From the NCBI GenBank assembly GCA_018714665.1, contig DVNA01000064.1:1-12124 (forward strand): a DNA stretch of 12,124 nucleotides, written 5' to 3'. Below the pieces are notes generated by a model that made no database searches, was not told the DNA's origin, and worked only from the letters and a program-made list of their open reading frames with translations. The position numbers were made by a program, and so were the translations under genes. The DNA comes from Candidatus Gallibacteroides avistercoris (GTDB lineage Bacteria; Bacteroidota; Bacteroidia; Bacteroidales; CHK158-818). Below, in pieces: positions 1 to 8,724 of this stretch; positions within the stretch are counted from its first letter, which is position 1, and every line of letters starts with the position of its first letter.

Positions 1-3000
1 CCATACTAATGTTGGTACTGGCCATTATGCTGCTTGGGAAGATATCATACGACCAATTAAGCGTTGATTTGCTCCCCAACCTGAACAATCCACGTCTATT
101 CGTGGAAATTGAGGCAGGGGAACGTCCCCCCGAAGAGATAGAAAAACAATTTATCAAAAATATGGAGTCGATGGCCGTACGTCAAAGCGATGTCGTATCG
201 GTATCATCGGTTATCCGGGCTGGCTCTGCCCGTATCACCGTAGAATACAACTGGGGGAAAGATATGGACGAAGCATTCCTGGATCTCCAAAAAGCCATGA
301 ATTCATTTAGCCAAAACCAAGACTTAGATGAACTGACAATTACACAACACGACCCGAATACCGACCCGGTTATTCTGGTAGGATTGTCGCACCAAACCAT
401 TACGGATATGGCCGAAATACGAAAAGTAGCCGAAAGCTATATCCGCAATGAACTGGTACGGTTGGAGGGCGTCGCTGACGTTACGCTCTCCGGCGAGGAG
501 GTATCGGATTTGGTGATAAAAACCGATCAATATAAAATGGATGCGTTCGGTATCACCATAGAGACCCTCACCAGTAAAATAGAAGAAAACAACCAACGCC
601 TTTCCGGAGGACGTGTTAGCGAATTGGGACAACAATACATCGTACAAGGGGTCAACTCGTTAACGGACATCAGTGATTTTGAAAACCTGATTGTCGGATA
701 CAAGGCTATAAATTCAACAAGCACAGGGGAGACAACAACCTCTTCTACTTCTACCTCAACATCTGCAACAGAGACCAAAGCTCCAATTTACCTGAAAGAC
801 CTGGCAAGCGTAAGTTTTGAAAACAAACGTCCTGACAATATCGTACGTATCAACGGTGTACGCAGCATCGGTCTTTCGGTCTTCAAGGAAATGCAATATA
901 ACACGGTAAAGGTTGCACAAAATGTTATTGAAGAGCTCAAAAACATAGAAAAAGCCCTACCCGGATATCATTTTGAGGTTATTAGCAATCAGGCTACCTT
1001 TATAAACAGCGCTATCGGTGAGGTAAAAGACAGTGCGGTATTAGGAATTATATTGGCTGTTATCGTATTGTATTTGTTCTTACGTCGTTTAGGGATTACT
1101 CTAATCATTGCAGCTGCCATTCCCATTTCAATCATCGCTACATTCAACCTGATGTTCTTCAATGACTTGTCTTTAAATATTATGACATTGGGTGGTTTGG
1201 CTCTCGGTGCTGGGATGTTGGTAGATAATGCAATTGTCGTCATCGAAAGTATTTTCAGAAATCGGGAAAAGGGATTAAGTGTTCGGGATGCTGCTGTAAC
1301 GGGAACGGAAGAAGTGGCAACTGCCGTCAGTGCCTCTACCTTAACAACTATCGTGGTATTCCTCCCGATTGTTTACCTGCACGGAGCTTCTGGGGCCTTG
1401 TTTAAGGACCAGGCATGGACGGTAGCATTCTCGTTGTTGTCATCTCTCTTTGTAGCAATCTTGGTTATTCCGACATTCTACAACAGTATGTTCGGAAAGA
1501 AAAAGAAAATAGCCCGGGAAGATTTCAAGTCAGTACAAGTAACCGGTTACGGTAACTTTTTAAGAAAGGTTCTACAACATAAAACACTGGTAATCGGTTC
1601 ATCCATCGGATTGCTGATTTTCTCAATCTGCCTGATACCGTTTATCGGAACCGAATTTATGCCACGGGCCGAAGGTAAAACATTCTCTATTACAGTTAAA
1701 CTTCCCGAAGGAACACGGTTGGAACGTACCGCCTCGACTATCGACAATTTGGAACAACTCCTATATACCGTATCCGGAGATTCTCTCTGTACTATATACA
1801 CCCACTCGGGAGAAGGTAGTGGATCGGATAACGCCATCTTTGAAGGAGAAAATACGGGTATAATGAAAGTAATTCTTTCCGAAAATGCTCCACTCGAACC
1901 CGAAGCAGTTATATCCAGATTTTTGGTAGCTACCGAAAATGTTGACGGATTGGAACTGGCATTTAAAAACGATGAAAACTCGTTAAGCTCCCTGTTAGGG
2001 ACCGAAGGTGCTCCCATTGTAGTGGAAATCAAAGGAGAGGAACTGGAAGATATCTCCCGCATCACCGAAGAGGTAAAAGAACGGATGCTGAACATCAAAG
2101 GGTTGTACAACGTGGTCACCTCCATTGAAAACGGTGCTCCCGAACTGCTCATCTCCGTCAATCGGACATTAGCCGGTATGAACGACATCAGCGTATCAAC
2201 CATTGTACAACAGATTCAACAACAACTCGAAGGTTCGGAAGCCGGACAGATGGAGTATCGCGGAGAAATGCGCGACATCATCATCAAAGTTCCAGAAATC
2301 AACCGTTCTCAACTGAATTCTCTAATTATTAAAAACGGTACACAGGAATTCAGATTACAGGAAATCGCTACCATTACTCCGGCAAACGCACCCAAGGAAA
2401 TTCTTCACCGCGACCAAGACCGTATTGCCAACATCCTGGCCGATCTTGAAAAAGATGCATCTTTGGACAAAGTTGCCAACGAGATTAGAGCTGCCGTAAG
2501 CGACATCGAACTACCGGCAAACTGCTCAATAACCGTCAGCGGGGAAGAAGAGAAACGGCAAGAGTCCATGAACAGTTTGATGTTTGCCTTGGCTCTTTCA
2601 ATCATTCTTGTCTATATGGTAATGGCTTCGCAATTTGAATCTTTGTTACATCCGTTCACCATTTTATTGACGATACCTGTTGCTTTGGTAGGAGCCATCA
2701 TCTTGTTCTGGCTTACCGGAACAACCATCAACATCATGGGTGTTATCGGGATTGTCATGTTGTCGGGTATCGCCGTAAACAATGCAATTATTTTGATAGA
2801 CCGCATCAACCAGTTGAAAGCAACCGGAATGAGCCTGACAGACTCTATCGTAGAAGCTGGTCAGCAACGTATCCGGCCTATCATCATGACCAGTTTGACG
2901 ACGATATTGGCCCTTTTACCAATGGCATTCAGTTTCGGAGACGGCGGATCATTACGATCGCCGATGGCAATAGCCGTTATCGGAGGTCTGATTACATCAA

Positions 3001-3089
3001 CCGCTTTGAGTTTGATACTTATTCCGTGCGTATATGACGTATTTGAACGGATGAAAGAATTTTTCTCCCGTAAAACGGAAAAACAATAA
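1..3089 (+). CDS. RND-family efflux permease (HAE1/AcrB-like), 5' end cut off by window
   Basis: Inner-membrane resistance-nodulation-division permease, a proton-driven exporter that works as a trimer with a periplasmic adaptor and outer-membrane channel. The frame is open to the window edge (ATA CTA precede the ATG at 9), and family members normally have 10-20 residues before the first helix, so the true start is probably upstream. Numbering from the ATG at 9, the protein has 1026 residues: TM1, a periplasmic porter/docking half, TM2-6 (about 340-495), TM7 (about 530-550), a second porter half and TM8-12 (about 860-1015). The TM4 motif GMLVDNAIVVIE carries one Asp (D406) followed by Asn; TM10 has VNNAIILID where AcrB has its relay Lys. 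Near 235-260 there is a Ser/Thr-rich insertion between NLIVGYKA and PIYLKDLASV, on the periplasmic side. It lies 57 bp upstream of a second, different RND gene, an arrangement resembling mdtB-mdtC. Substrate unknown. Confidence 0.95.
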   Translation, partial: ILMLVLAIMLLGKISYDQLSVDLLPNLNNPRLFVEIEAGERPPEEIEKQFIKNMESMAVRQSDVVSVSSVIRAGSARITVEYNWGKDMDEAFLDLQKAMNSFSQNQDLDELTITQHDPNTDPVILVGLSHQTITDMAEIRKVAESYIRNELVRLEGVADVTLSGEEVSDLVIKTDQYKMDAFGITIETLTSKIEENNQRLSGGRVSELGQQYIVQGVNSLTDISDFENLIVGYKAINSTSTGETTTSSTSTSTSATETKAPIYLKDLASVSFENKRPDNIVRINGVRSIGLSVFKEMQYNTVKVAQNVIEELKNIEKALPGYHFEVISNQATFINSAIGEVKDSAVLGIILAVIVLYLFLRRLGITLIIAAAIPISIIATFNLMFFNDLSLNIMTLGGLALGAGMLVDNAIVVIESIFRNREKGLSVRDAAVTGTEEVATAVSASTLTTIVVFLPIVYLHGASGALFKDQAWTVAFSLLSSLFVAILVIPTFYNSMFGKKKKIAREDFKSVQVTGYGNFLRKVLQHKTLVIGSSIGLLIFSICLIPFIGTEFMPRAEGKTFSITVKLPEGTRLERTASTIDNLEQLLYTVSGDSLCTIYTHSGEGSGSDNAIFEGENTGIMKVILSENAPLEPEAVISRFLVATENVDGLELAFKNDENSLSSLLGTEGAPIVVEIKGEELEDISRITEEVKERMLNIKGLYNVVTSIENGAPELLISVNRTLAGMNDISVSTIVQQIQQQLEGSEAGQMEYRGEMRDIIIKVPEINRSQLNSLIIKNGTQEFRLQEIATITPANAPKEILHRDQDRIANILADLEKDASLDKVANEIRAAVSDIELPANCSITVSGEEEKRQESMNSLMFALALSIILVYMVMASQFESLLHPFTILLTIPVALVGAIILFWLTGTTINIMGVIGIVMLSGIAVNNAIILIDRINQLKATGMSLTDSIVEAGQQRIRPIIMTSLTTILALLPMAFSFGDGGSLRSPMAIAVIGGLITSTALSLILIPCVYDVFERMKEFFSRKTEKQ

Positions 3090-3146
3090 CAGAACAATAC
3101 AACCGGTGTTTTTATATTAATACACCTAAAATGAAATAGTAAGTTC

Positions 3147-6100
3147 ATGAATTTTGTAATAAACAGACGAATAACCATCTGTATGCTCTTCATCGCATTC
3201 ACGATGCTGGGATACATCTCGTACAAGCAACTTTCCGTAGAATTGTTGCCTAACGCAGAGCTCCCGGAACTGTACGTGAATGTTACGTCTCAATCCGACG
3301 TTAATCCATCGTATATGGAACAACAGGCGATTATCCCGATAGAGGGGGCGATAAGTGGTATAGATGGCGTAGAAAATATCGAATCTACTGCAAGTAACCA
3401 GAACGGGTCTGTCAGAGTCGATTTTAAGAAGAATGTGAACTTTAAATACACAACCTTAAAACTTCAAGAAAAGATCAACGAAGTGGCTAAAACTCTGCCA
3501 GACGGATTCTCCGTGAGTGTCCAGAAGGTAAGTGTGAACCAGACCAACAACAATTTTATGAGCCTGCAAGTAACCGGCTCGGGGGGGGTTGACAGAATCA
3601 GAAGTATCGTCGATGAAGAAATTACTCCTGAACTGGAAAATATCGACGGGGTTGCCTCGGTTTCCGTTTACGGTGGTCGGGAAAAAGCCATCGAAATACA
3701 ACTGGATCCGGATGCCTGCAAAGCGCTTAACATTACTCCCTCGCGCATCAGTTCGTTGTTGAGCCAAAATGCCCAGGACAGGACCTTTGTGGGATATGTA
3801 ACCGAACCCAATGGTCAATATTTCGTTCATGTCAATTCTACCTATTCAAAAGTATCGGATATTGAAAATGTAGTGGTCTCTTCGGGACCGGTGTTGTTGA
3901 AAGACATTGCAACTATATTTTTCGATCTAAAAGATGAAACCAGTTACAGCCGTATAGACGGAAAAGAGGTAATCTCCGTTACGTTAGTAAACGATGCTCA
4001 AAGCAATTTAATAGAATTGTCTCACAGAACATTGGACAAAATAGATGAATTGAACAAGAGTTTGGCTCCGTTCGACGTGCAGATTGTCGTGCAAAACAAC
4101 AACGCACAAACCATTGAAGATAATGTTCATCAAATTACCGACTTAGCCATTTCCGGAGGATTGTTGGCCATTATCATCCTTTGGTTCTTCTTGCGAAATC
4201 TCCGGCTGGTGTTCTTCATTGCCCTTTCTATCCCTATCTCTATTTATACGGCATTCAATTTCTTCTATGCATTCGGTATTTCCATCAACAGCTTGACGCT
4301 GGTAGGGATGGCTTTGGCCGTAGGGATGTTGCTGGACAACAGCGTTGTGGTGTTGGAAAATATTTACCGGCTGTCCGGGCAGGGACTAAGCCCCGAAAAA
4401 TCGGTAACACAAGGGACAAAAGAGGTATGGAGATCCATCCTGGCCGCTACACTGACAACCATTACGGTTTTCCTGCCCTTTGCCTTTTCGGATGATATGT
4501 ACATCAAACTGATGGGATCGCACATCGGGGTATCCATCATCTCTACGTTGGGGGTATCTTTAATCGTTGCACTCTTATTCATCCCGATGACGACATACAT
4601 CATGTTGAAAAAGAATCAGGGAAAGAGTGTATTTTACGAAAAATTATCCATTACCCAGCGAGCCGTACAAATCTATCTGGTATTGCTCAAATTCAGTATG
4701 CGCTATCCGGGGGCCGTCATCGGTACGGCTGTCGTTACCTTGTTTGTTACGCTGGTTTTATCGTTGTCCATGAATGTGCAACAAATGAAGACGGTCGAAG
4801 CAGACCAGATAAACGTCTCCATTACAATGCCGACGAACAACACATTGGAATCTTCGGATCAGATTATGCGCACGTTGGAAGACAAACTCAGCGACATTCC
4901 AGAACGGAAAAGCCTGAGTGTACGCGTTACCGAAGAGAGCGGATCTATGACGCTTACCTTGCAAGAAGATTTTTCGAAGATAGCAAACCGAAAAATAACA
5001 GACATCATCTCGGATGTTTACAGACGGCTGCAATCAGATGCCAGACTGAACATTACCGTATCTTCGGGTGTCAGCAGCAACGGACAAAGCGGCAGTAGCA
5101 TGAGCGGATTGAATAACTTTATGCGATTGCTGGGTGTAGGAGACAACAGCGAAGAGATTATCATCAAAGGTACAGACTTCGAAACGATGCAATTAATTGC
5201 CCAGGACCTGCGCTATTATATTTCTGAATTGGATTTTATTGCCAATACACGGGTATCGTTTCAACAAAGAAGACCGGAACTCCATTTAAGTTTCGACCAG
5301 CTATTGTTAAACTCTTACGACATATCCAGATCCAATATCCAGTCCGGATTAAGCAGTTTAAACAGCGAACTATCTTCGGGAACAACGTTGAAAATAGGTA
5401 ACGATGAATACGATATCGTTATCCGAGAAAAAATGACGGAGGAAGAAGAGGAAAGAGCTGAACGGGAAAAAACCGTCGATGATTTGCGCGCCGTACAAAT
5501 TGAAAATTCAAGCGGTGGATTACACGATTTACAAGCGCTGGCTGGAATCAAATACACCAGAGGACTTTCACAAATTACCCGCGTTAACCGCGACAAAGAG
5601 ATTACCATCACATACCAGATATCTCAAAGTGAAGACCTGCCGAAAGCCGTATTGGAAAGTTATCGGTCAGAAATAGACGAACTGTTGGCCCAATACAACC
5701 TTCCCTCGGGGATAGCCATAGAACTGGTTCGGGACGAAGACTCGTTTGCCGATTTCAAGTTCCTATTATTGGCCGCATTTATTCTAATTTTCATGATCCT
5801 GGCATCGGTATTTGAATCGGTCGTAACGCCGTTTGTACTGCTCTTCTCGATTCCGTTGGCAGCTATCGGATCGTTGGTAGCACTGTTGCTCAGCAATAAC
5901 AGCTTGTTAAATGCCAATACCCTCACCGGATTCCTTATCTTGTTGGGTGTCGTGGTAAATAACGGTATCATATTGATAGACTATGCCAATATCCTGCGCA
6001 AACGGGGATACCGACGCAACAGAGCCTTGATTATGGCCGGATTATCGAGAACCCGTCCGATATTGATTACCTCTATTACTACGATTGTGGCCATGTTGCC

Positions 6101-7841
6101 CTTGGCTTTGGGTGATGACGAATATGCAGGAGCCATCGGTGCTCCGTTTGCCATTACGGTAATCGGCGGATTGTCATTCTCGGCCTTGTTAACCTTGATT
6201 TTCATCCCGACCGTATGTATGGCCCTCGAAAACATCTTGGCATGGTATCGCACTCTGGGCAAGAAGATGTATATCTTGCACGCCATCCTGTTTGTCATAG
6301 GAATATGGATTATCGACTATTATGCCAGCAGTCTGTTGTGGCAGATCATCTACCTGGTAGCATTAATTGCCCTCATACCGGGAGGAACATACTTTGCACA
6401 GACCAGTCTGCGCAGAGCCAACAGCTCTATCATCAGTCCCGACGAACCGATTGTTATCAGTATCCAGAATCTGGTAAAAATCTACGATTGGCCGAATTGG
6501 TTTGTACGCCAATGGCAAAGCGGTATCAACATCCGCCGACGCCTGGGATTGGACAGTGATTTCCACCAGTTGAGAGATTTCAAACACATGACGTGGCAAG
6601 TTGCTATTGTTGGATTCCTGGTATATCTGGCCTATTTCTATATGGAGAACACGTTCTGGATATTCGTACTCTCCATCGCAATATACGCCTCGGCAATGGG
6701 CTTCTGGTCGAATATCAAGAAATATTTCGCCTATAATTTTCCACAGGAAGCTACCACGTTGCGTTATGTCGATAGAACCATCTTCTGGGGCTTACCTATC
6801 TTCTTCCTATTCGTATTTTTCGACAAGATGGGAAATGTCGGGCTGGTCATTGTTCTGGGAGTGCTGTGGATACTGGGGCTTATCATCTCCAAAACATCCG
6901 ACTATCTGTATGACAACAATATCAATATCGAACGTGTTACCGGCCGATTTGCAGCATTCAAAAAGACGTTCTTCCGCATTACCAAATCGATTCCGCTTAT
7001 CGGGAAAAAACGGAGACCGTTCAAAGCCCTGCGGGGTGTATCGTTCGACATACACACCGGTATGTTTGGCTTGTTAGGTCCTAACGGTGCCGGAAAATCG
7101 ACATTGATGCGTATTATATGTGGTATCTTTGAACAAAGTTACGGTACCATCTGGATCAACGGTATGGACACGCGTATTTATCGTGAAGAGTTGCAAAGTC
7201 TGATCGGATTCCTCCCGCAAGAATTCGGTACATACGAGAATATGACGGCATGGGAATTCCTCGATTATCAAGCCATCCTAAAAGGCATTATAGATGATAA
7301 TGTCCGGAAAGAACGACTTGAATATGTATTGAAAGCTGTACATATGTACGAACGCAAAGATGCCAAAATCGGATCATTCTCCGGTGGTATGAAACAACGT
7401 ATCGGTATTGCCCTGATCTTGTTGCATCTGCCGCGTATCCTGGTAGTAGATGAACCAACCGCAGGTCTTGACCCGCGCGAACGTATCCGTTTCCGGAACC
7501 TGCTGGTTGAGTTGAGTCAGGAACGTATCGTTATCTTCTCAACCCACATTATCGAGGATATTTCAAGTTCTTGTAACCAGGTAGCCGTCATCAACAAAGG
7601 CGAATTGAAATACTACGGTGTTCCGAATGATATGATCAACCTGGCATTAGGAAAGGTATGGCAATTCACCATCAGTGAAGAAGAATTCGATAAACTCGAC
7701 AAAAAATTGGTAATTATACATATGCAGGACGAAGATATGATCAAGGTACGTTACTTGTCGGAAGAAAAACCGAGAGAAAATGCCGTACTCGTCGAGGCCA
7801 ACCTCGAAGACGCTTATCTATGTCTTCTAAAAAATATGTAA
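3147..7841 (+). CDS. RND efflux permease fused to extra membrane helices and an ABC ATPase domain (1564 aa)
   Basis: Residues 1-1040 form a complete RND permease: start MNFVINRRIT followed by TM1 and SVELLPN, TM4 motif GMLLDNSVVVLE (D397) and TM10 motif VVVNNGIILID (N938/N939). Typical RND proteins are 1000-1050 residues and end after TM12; this one continues in the same frame. Residues 1043-1083 hold two more predicted helices. Residues 1102-1115 (IVISIQNLVKIYDW) resemble the first strand and A-loop Tyr of an ABC ATPase. Residues 1116-1290 contain four predicted helices (about 1149-1166, 1170-1187, 1211-1227, 1231-1248). From 1293 the ABC domain continues: ALRGVSFDI, Walker A GPNGAGKST 1311-1319, Q-loop Q1358, signature SGGMKQR 1412-1418, Walker B VVDEP with D1435/E1436, switch H1467, then a C-terminal tail of the kind seen in ABC-2 ATPases. 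All catalytic motifs are intact, so ATP hydrolysis is expected. The charged stretch EEEEERAEREK (765-775) is a small periplasmic insertion. The ABC-2 permease gene follows after 16 bp. Inferred role: composite exporter; substrate unknown. An alternative is an RND and an ABC importer/exporter that are simply tethered. Confidence 0.95.
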   Translation: MNFVINRRITICMLFIAFTMLGYISYKQLSVELLPNAELPELYVNVTSQSDVNPSYMEQQAIIPIEGAISGIDGVENIESTASNQNGSVRVDFKKNVNFKYTTLKLQEKINEVAKTLPDGFSVSVQKVSVNQTNNNFMSLQVTGSGGVDRIRSIVDEEITPELENIDGVASVSVYGGREKAIEIQLDPDACKALNITPSRISSLLSQNAQDRTFVGYVTEPNGQYFVHVNSTYSKVSDIENVVVSSGPVLLKDIATIFFDLKDETSYSRIDGKEVISVTLVNDAQSNLIELSHRTLDKIDELNKSLAPFDVQIVVQNNNAQTIEDNVHQITDLAISGGLLAIIILWFFLRNLRLVFFIALSIPISIYTAFNFFYAFGISINSLTLVGMALAVGMLLDNSVVVLENIYRLSGQGLSPEKSVTQGTKEVWRSILAATLTTITVFLPFAFSDDMYIKLMGSHIGVSIISTLGVSLIVALLFIPMTTYIMLKKNQGKSVFYEKLSITQRAVQIYLVLLKFSMRYPGAVIGTAVVTLFVTLVLSLSMNVQQMKTVEADQINVSITMPTNNTLESSDQIMRTLEDKLSDIPERKSLSVRVTEESGSMTLTLQEDFSKIANRKITDIISDVYRRLQSDARLNITVSSGVSSNGQSGSSMSGLNNFMRLLGVGDNSEEIIIKGTDFETMQLIAQDLRYYISELDFIANTRVSFQQRRPELHLSFDQLLLNSYDISRSNIQSGLSSLNSELSSGTTLKIGNDEYDIVIREKMTEEEEERAEREKTVDDLRAVQIENSSGGLHDLQALAGIKYTRGLSQITRVNRDKEITITYQISQSEDLPKAVLESYRSEIDELLAQYNLPSGIAIELVRDEDSFADFKFLLLAAFILIFMILASVFESVVTPFVLLFSIPLAAIGSLVALLLSNNSLLNANTLTGFLILLGVVVNNGIILIDYANILRKRGYRRNRALIMAGLSRTRPILITSITTIVAMLPLALGDDEYAGAIGAPFAITVIGGLSFSALLTLIFIPTVCMALENILAWYRTLGKKMYILHAILFVIGIWIIDYYASSLLWQIIYLVALIALIPGGTYFAQTSLRRANSSIISPDEPIVISIQNLVKIYDWPNWFVRQWQSGINIRRRLGLDSDFHQLRDFKHMTWQVAIVGFLVYLAYFYMENTFWIFVLSIAIYASAMGFWSNIKKYFAYNFPQEATTLRYVDRTIFWGLPIFFLFVFFDKMGNVGLVIVLGVLWILGLIISKTSDYLYDNNINIERVTGRFAAFKKTFFRITKSIPLIGKKRRPFKALRGVSFDIHTGMFGLLGPNGAGKSTLMRIICGIFEQSYGTIWINGMDTRIYREELQSLIGFLPQEFGTYENMTAWEFLDYQAILKGIIDDNVRKERLEYVLKAVHMYERKDAKIGSFSGGMKQRIGIALILLHLPRILVVDEPTAGLDPRERIRFRNLLVELSQERIVIFSTHIIEDISSSCNQVAVINKGELKYYGVPNDMINLALGKVWQFTISEEEFDKLDKKLVIIHMQDEDMIKVRYLSEEKPRENAVLVEANLEDAYLCLLKNM

Positions 7842-7857
7842 TAAAAAAGTTATAACT

Positions 7858-8568
7858 ATGACTTTGAAACAAACAGCCAGAATGCTGATGCAACTGTCAG
7901 CTTACAATATGAAGATCATTTTCGCCAATAAATTTATATGGTTCTTATTGGCTGCGTTTATCTTCTACGCAATCTTCATGTTTACAAGTGCCTGGGAAGG
8001 GAGTGTCCTCAACGAGGGGTTAATGTACAACTTGTTGCTTTTCCCCTGTATATTGCTCATCTTTTACCCCACGGTTTTCGGAATACAGAACGACGAAGAC
8101 AACCGTATTTTGGAAATTCTGTTCGGGATACCCAACTACAAATACAAAGTGTGGGGCGTGCGATTGTTGTTGATATACATCTGCATATTTTTCGCATTGA
8201 TCCTTTTCGGCTACATCGGGAACTACCTGCTCTACCCTATCAATCCGTTCAGTATGACGGTGCAACTGATGTTCCCTGCGTTGTTTTTGGGGAATCTGGC
8301 ATTTTTGGTTTCGACCCTTACCCGAAGCGGAAACGGAACAGCCGTTATCATGATTATTCTGGGTATAGCCATATTTTTTATGAGCAACAGTCTATTGAGA
8401 AGCTCTCCTTGGGATGTTCTGTTAAATCCTTTCCAAATAGAACAGGGGCTGCATCCTGCTATCTGGGAAAACTACATCCTGCAAAACAGAATCTTTCTAA
8501 TCGTGGGGGCTGTGGTTTGGTTCTTGGCCGGACTGCTGAACTTACAGAAACGAGAAAGATTCGTATAA
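7858..8568 (+). CDS. ABC-2 type transporter permease (236 aa, six helices)
   Basis: Integral membrane protein with six predicted helices at about 24-44, 55-76, 98-124, 133-153, 158-178 and 208-228, the layout of an ABC-2 permease half. Between helices 2 and 3 lies DEDNRILEILFGIP (79-92), which resembles the cytoplasmic coupling-helix motif of ABC-2 permeases (acidic, then TLELLLxxP-like), the contact point for the ATPase. It has no nucleotide-binding domain of its own. The nearest one is the ABC domain at the C-terminus of the gene that ends 16 bp upstream, so the two most likely work together, probably as a dimer in the inner membrane. The start ATG at 7858 follows an A-rich leader without a Shine-Dalgarno sequence, as is usual in Bacteroidetes. 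It is the last gene before the terminator at 8617. The substrate cannot be told from the sequence. Assignment to ABC-2 rests on topology, the coupling motif and context. Confidence 0.87.
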   Translation: MTLKQTARMLMQLSAYNMKIIFANKFIWFLLAAFIFYAIFMFTSAWEGSVLNEGLMYNLLLFPCILLIFYPTVFGIQNDEDNRILEILFGIPNYKYKVWGVRLLLIYICIFFALILFGYIGNYLLYPINPFSMTVQLMFPALFLGNLAFLVSTLTRSGNGTAVIMIILGIAIFFMSNSLLRSSPWDVLLNPFQIEQGLHPAIWENYILQNRIFLIVGAVVWFLAGLLNLQKRERFV

Positions 8569-8580
8569 CGAAAAGTCTTC

Positions 8581-8596
8581 TCCTTGGAAACAAGGA
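8581..8596 (+). other. Small GNRA-capped hairpin in the 3' UTR of the transporter operon
   Basis: TCCTTG and CAAGGA form a perfect 6-bp stem closed by a GAAA tetraloop, 12 bases after the stop codon of the ABC-2 permease gene and 20 bases before the terminator stem. GNRA loops make stable RNA hairpins. It may protect the transcript end, or may be chance. Confidence 0.4.
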
Positions 8597-8616
8597 TAAA
8601 AGCACCTAAACTCCAT

Positions 8617-8657
8617 AAAAAACGTTTTAGCTTTTAACTGTCTAAAACGTTTTTTTT
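8617..8657 (+). terminator. Intrinsic terminator of the transporter operon (probably bidirectional)
   Basis: Perfect 14-bp inverted repeat, AAAAAACGTTTTAG (8617-8630) and its complement (8642-8655), with an 11-base loop and a T run continuing to 8657. It lies 48 bp after the permease stop. The left arm begins with six A residues, so the minus-strand reading also ends in a T run and could act as a backup stop for ssrA read-through. Confidence 0.88.
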
Positions 8658-8724
8658 ACCACCAAATAAAACGGAAACCGGCTTCCCTTGAATTACCCGC
8701 TTTTAAGTTACTTATCCCTCTATA

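Noticed and set aside
711..785. Ser/Thr-rich stretch as a Bacteroidetes O-glycosylation site
   Set aside because: The known motif needs Asp before Ser/Thr, and the stretch contains no Asp.
1547..2203. 218-codon antisense open frame within the first RND gene
   Set aside because: Antisense to a conserved coding region, without an own promoter or known family features.
3105..3126. Inverted repeat GGTGT/ACACC between the two RND genes
   Set aside because: Only 5 bp of stem with a 12-base loop and no T run; too weak for a terminator or operator call.
3131..3139. Mini open frame ATG AAA TAG just before the RND-ABC start
   Set aside because: Two codons only and likely chance in an A-rich leader; nothing suggests regulation.
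6601..7077. 158-codon plus-strand frame over the RND-ABC linker
   Set aside because: Considered as a possible sign that the fusion was a frameshift artefact. It has no ABC or membrane-protein character, and the fusion frame is continuous with sensible helices.
7938..8609. Plus-strand 223-codon open frame
   Set aside because: Shadow of the ABC-2 permease gene in another frame; no membrane helices or recognisable motifs, while the permease frame has both.
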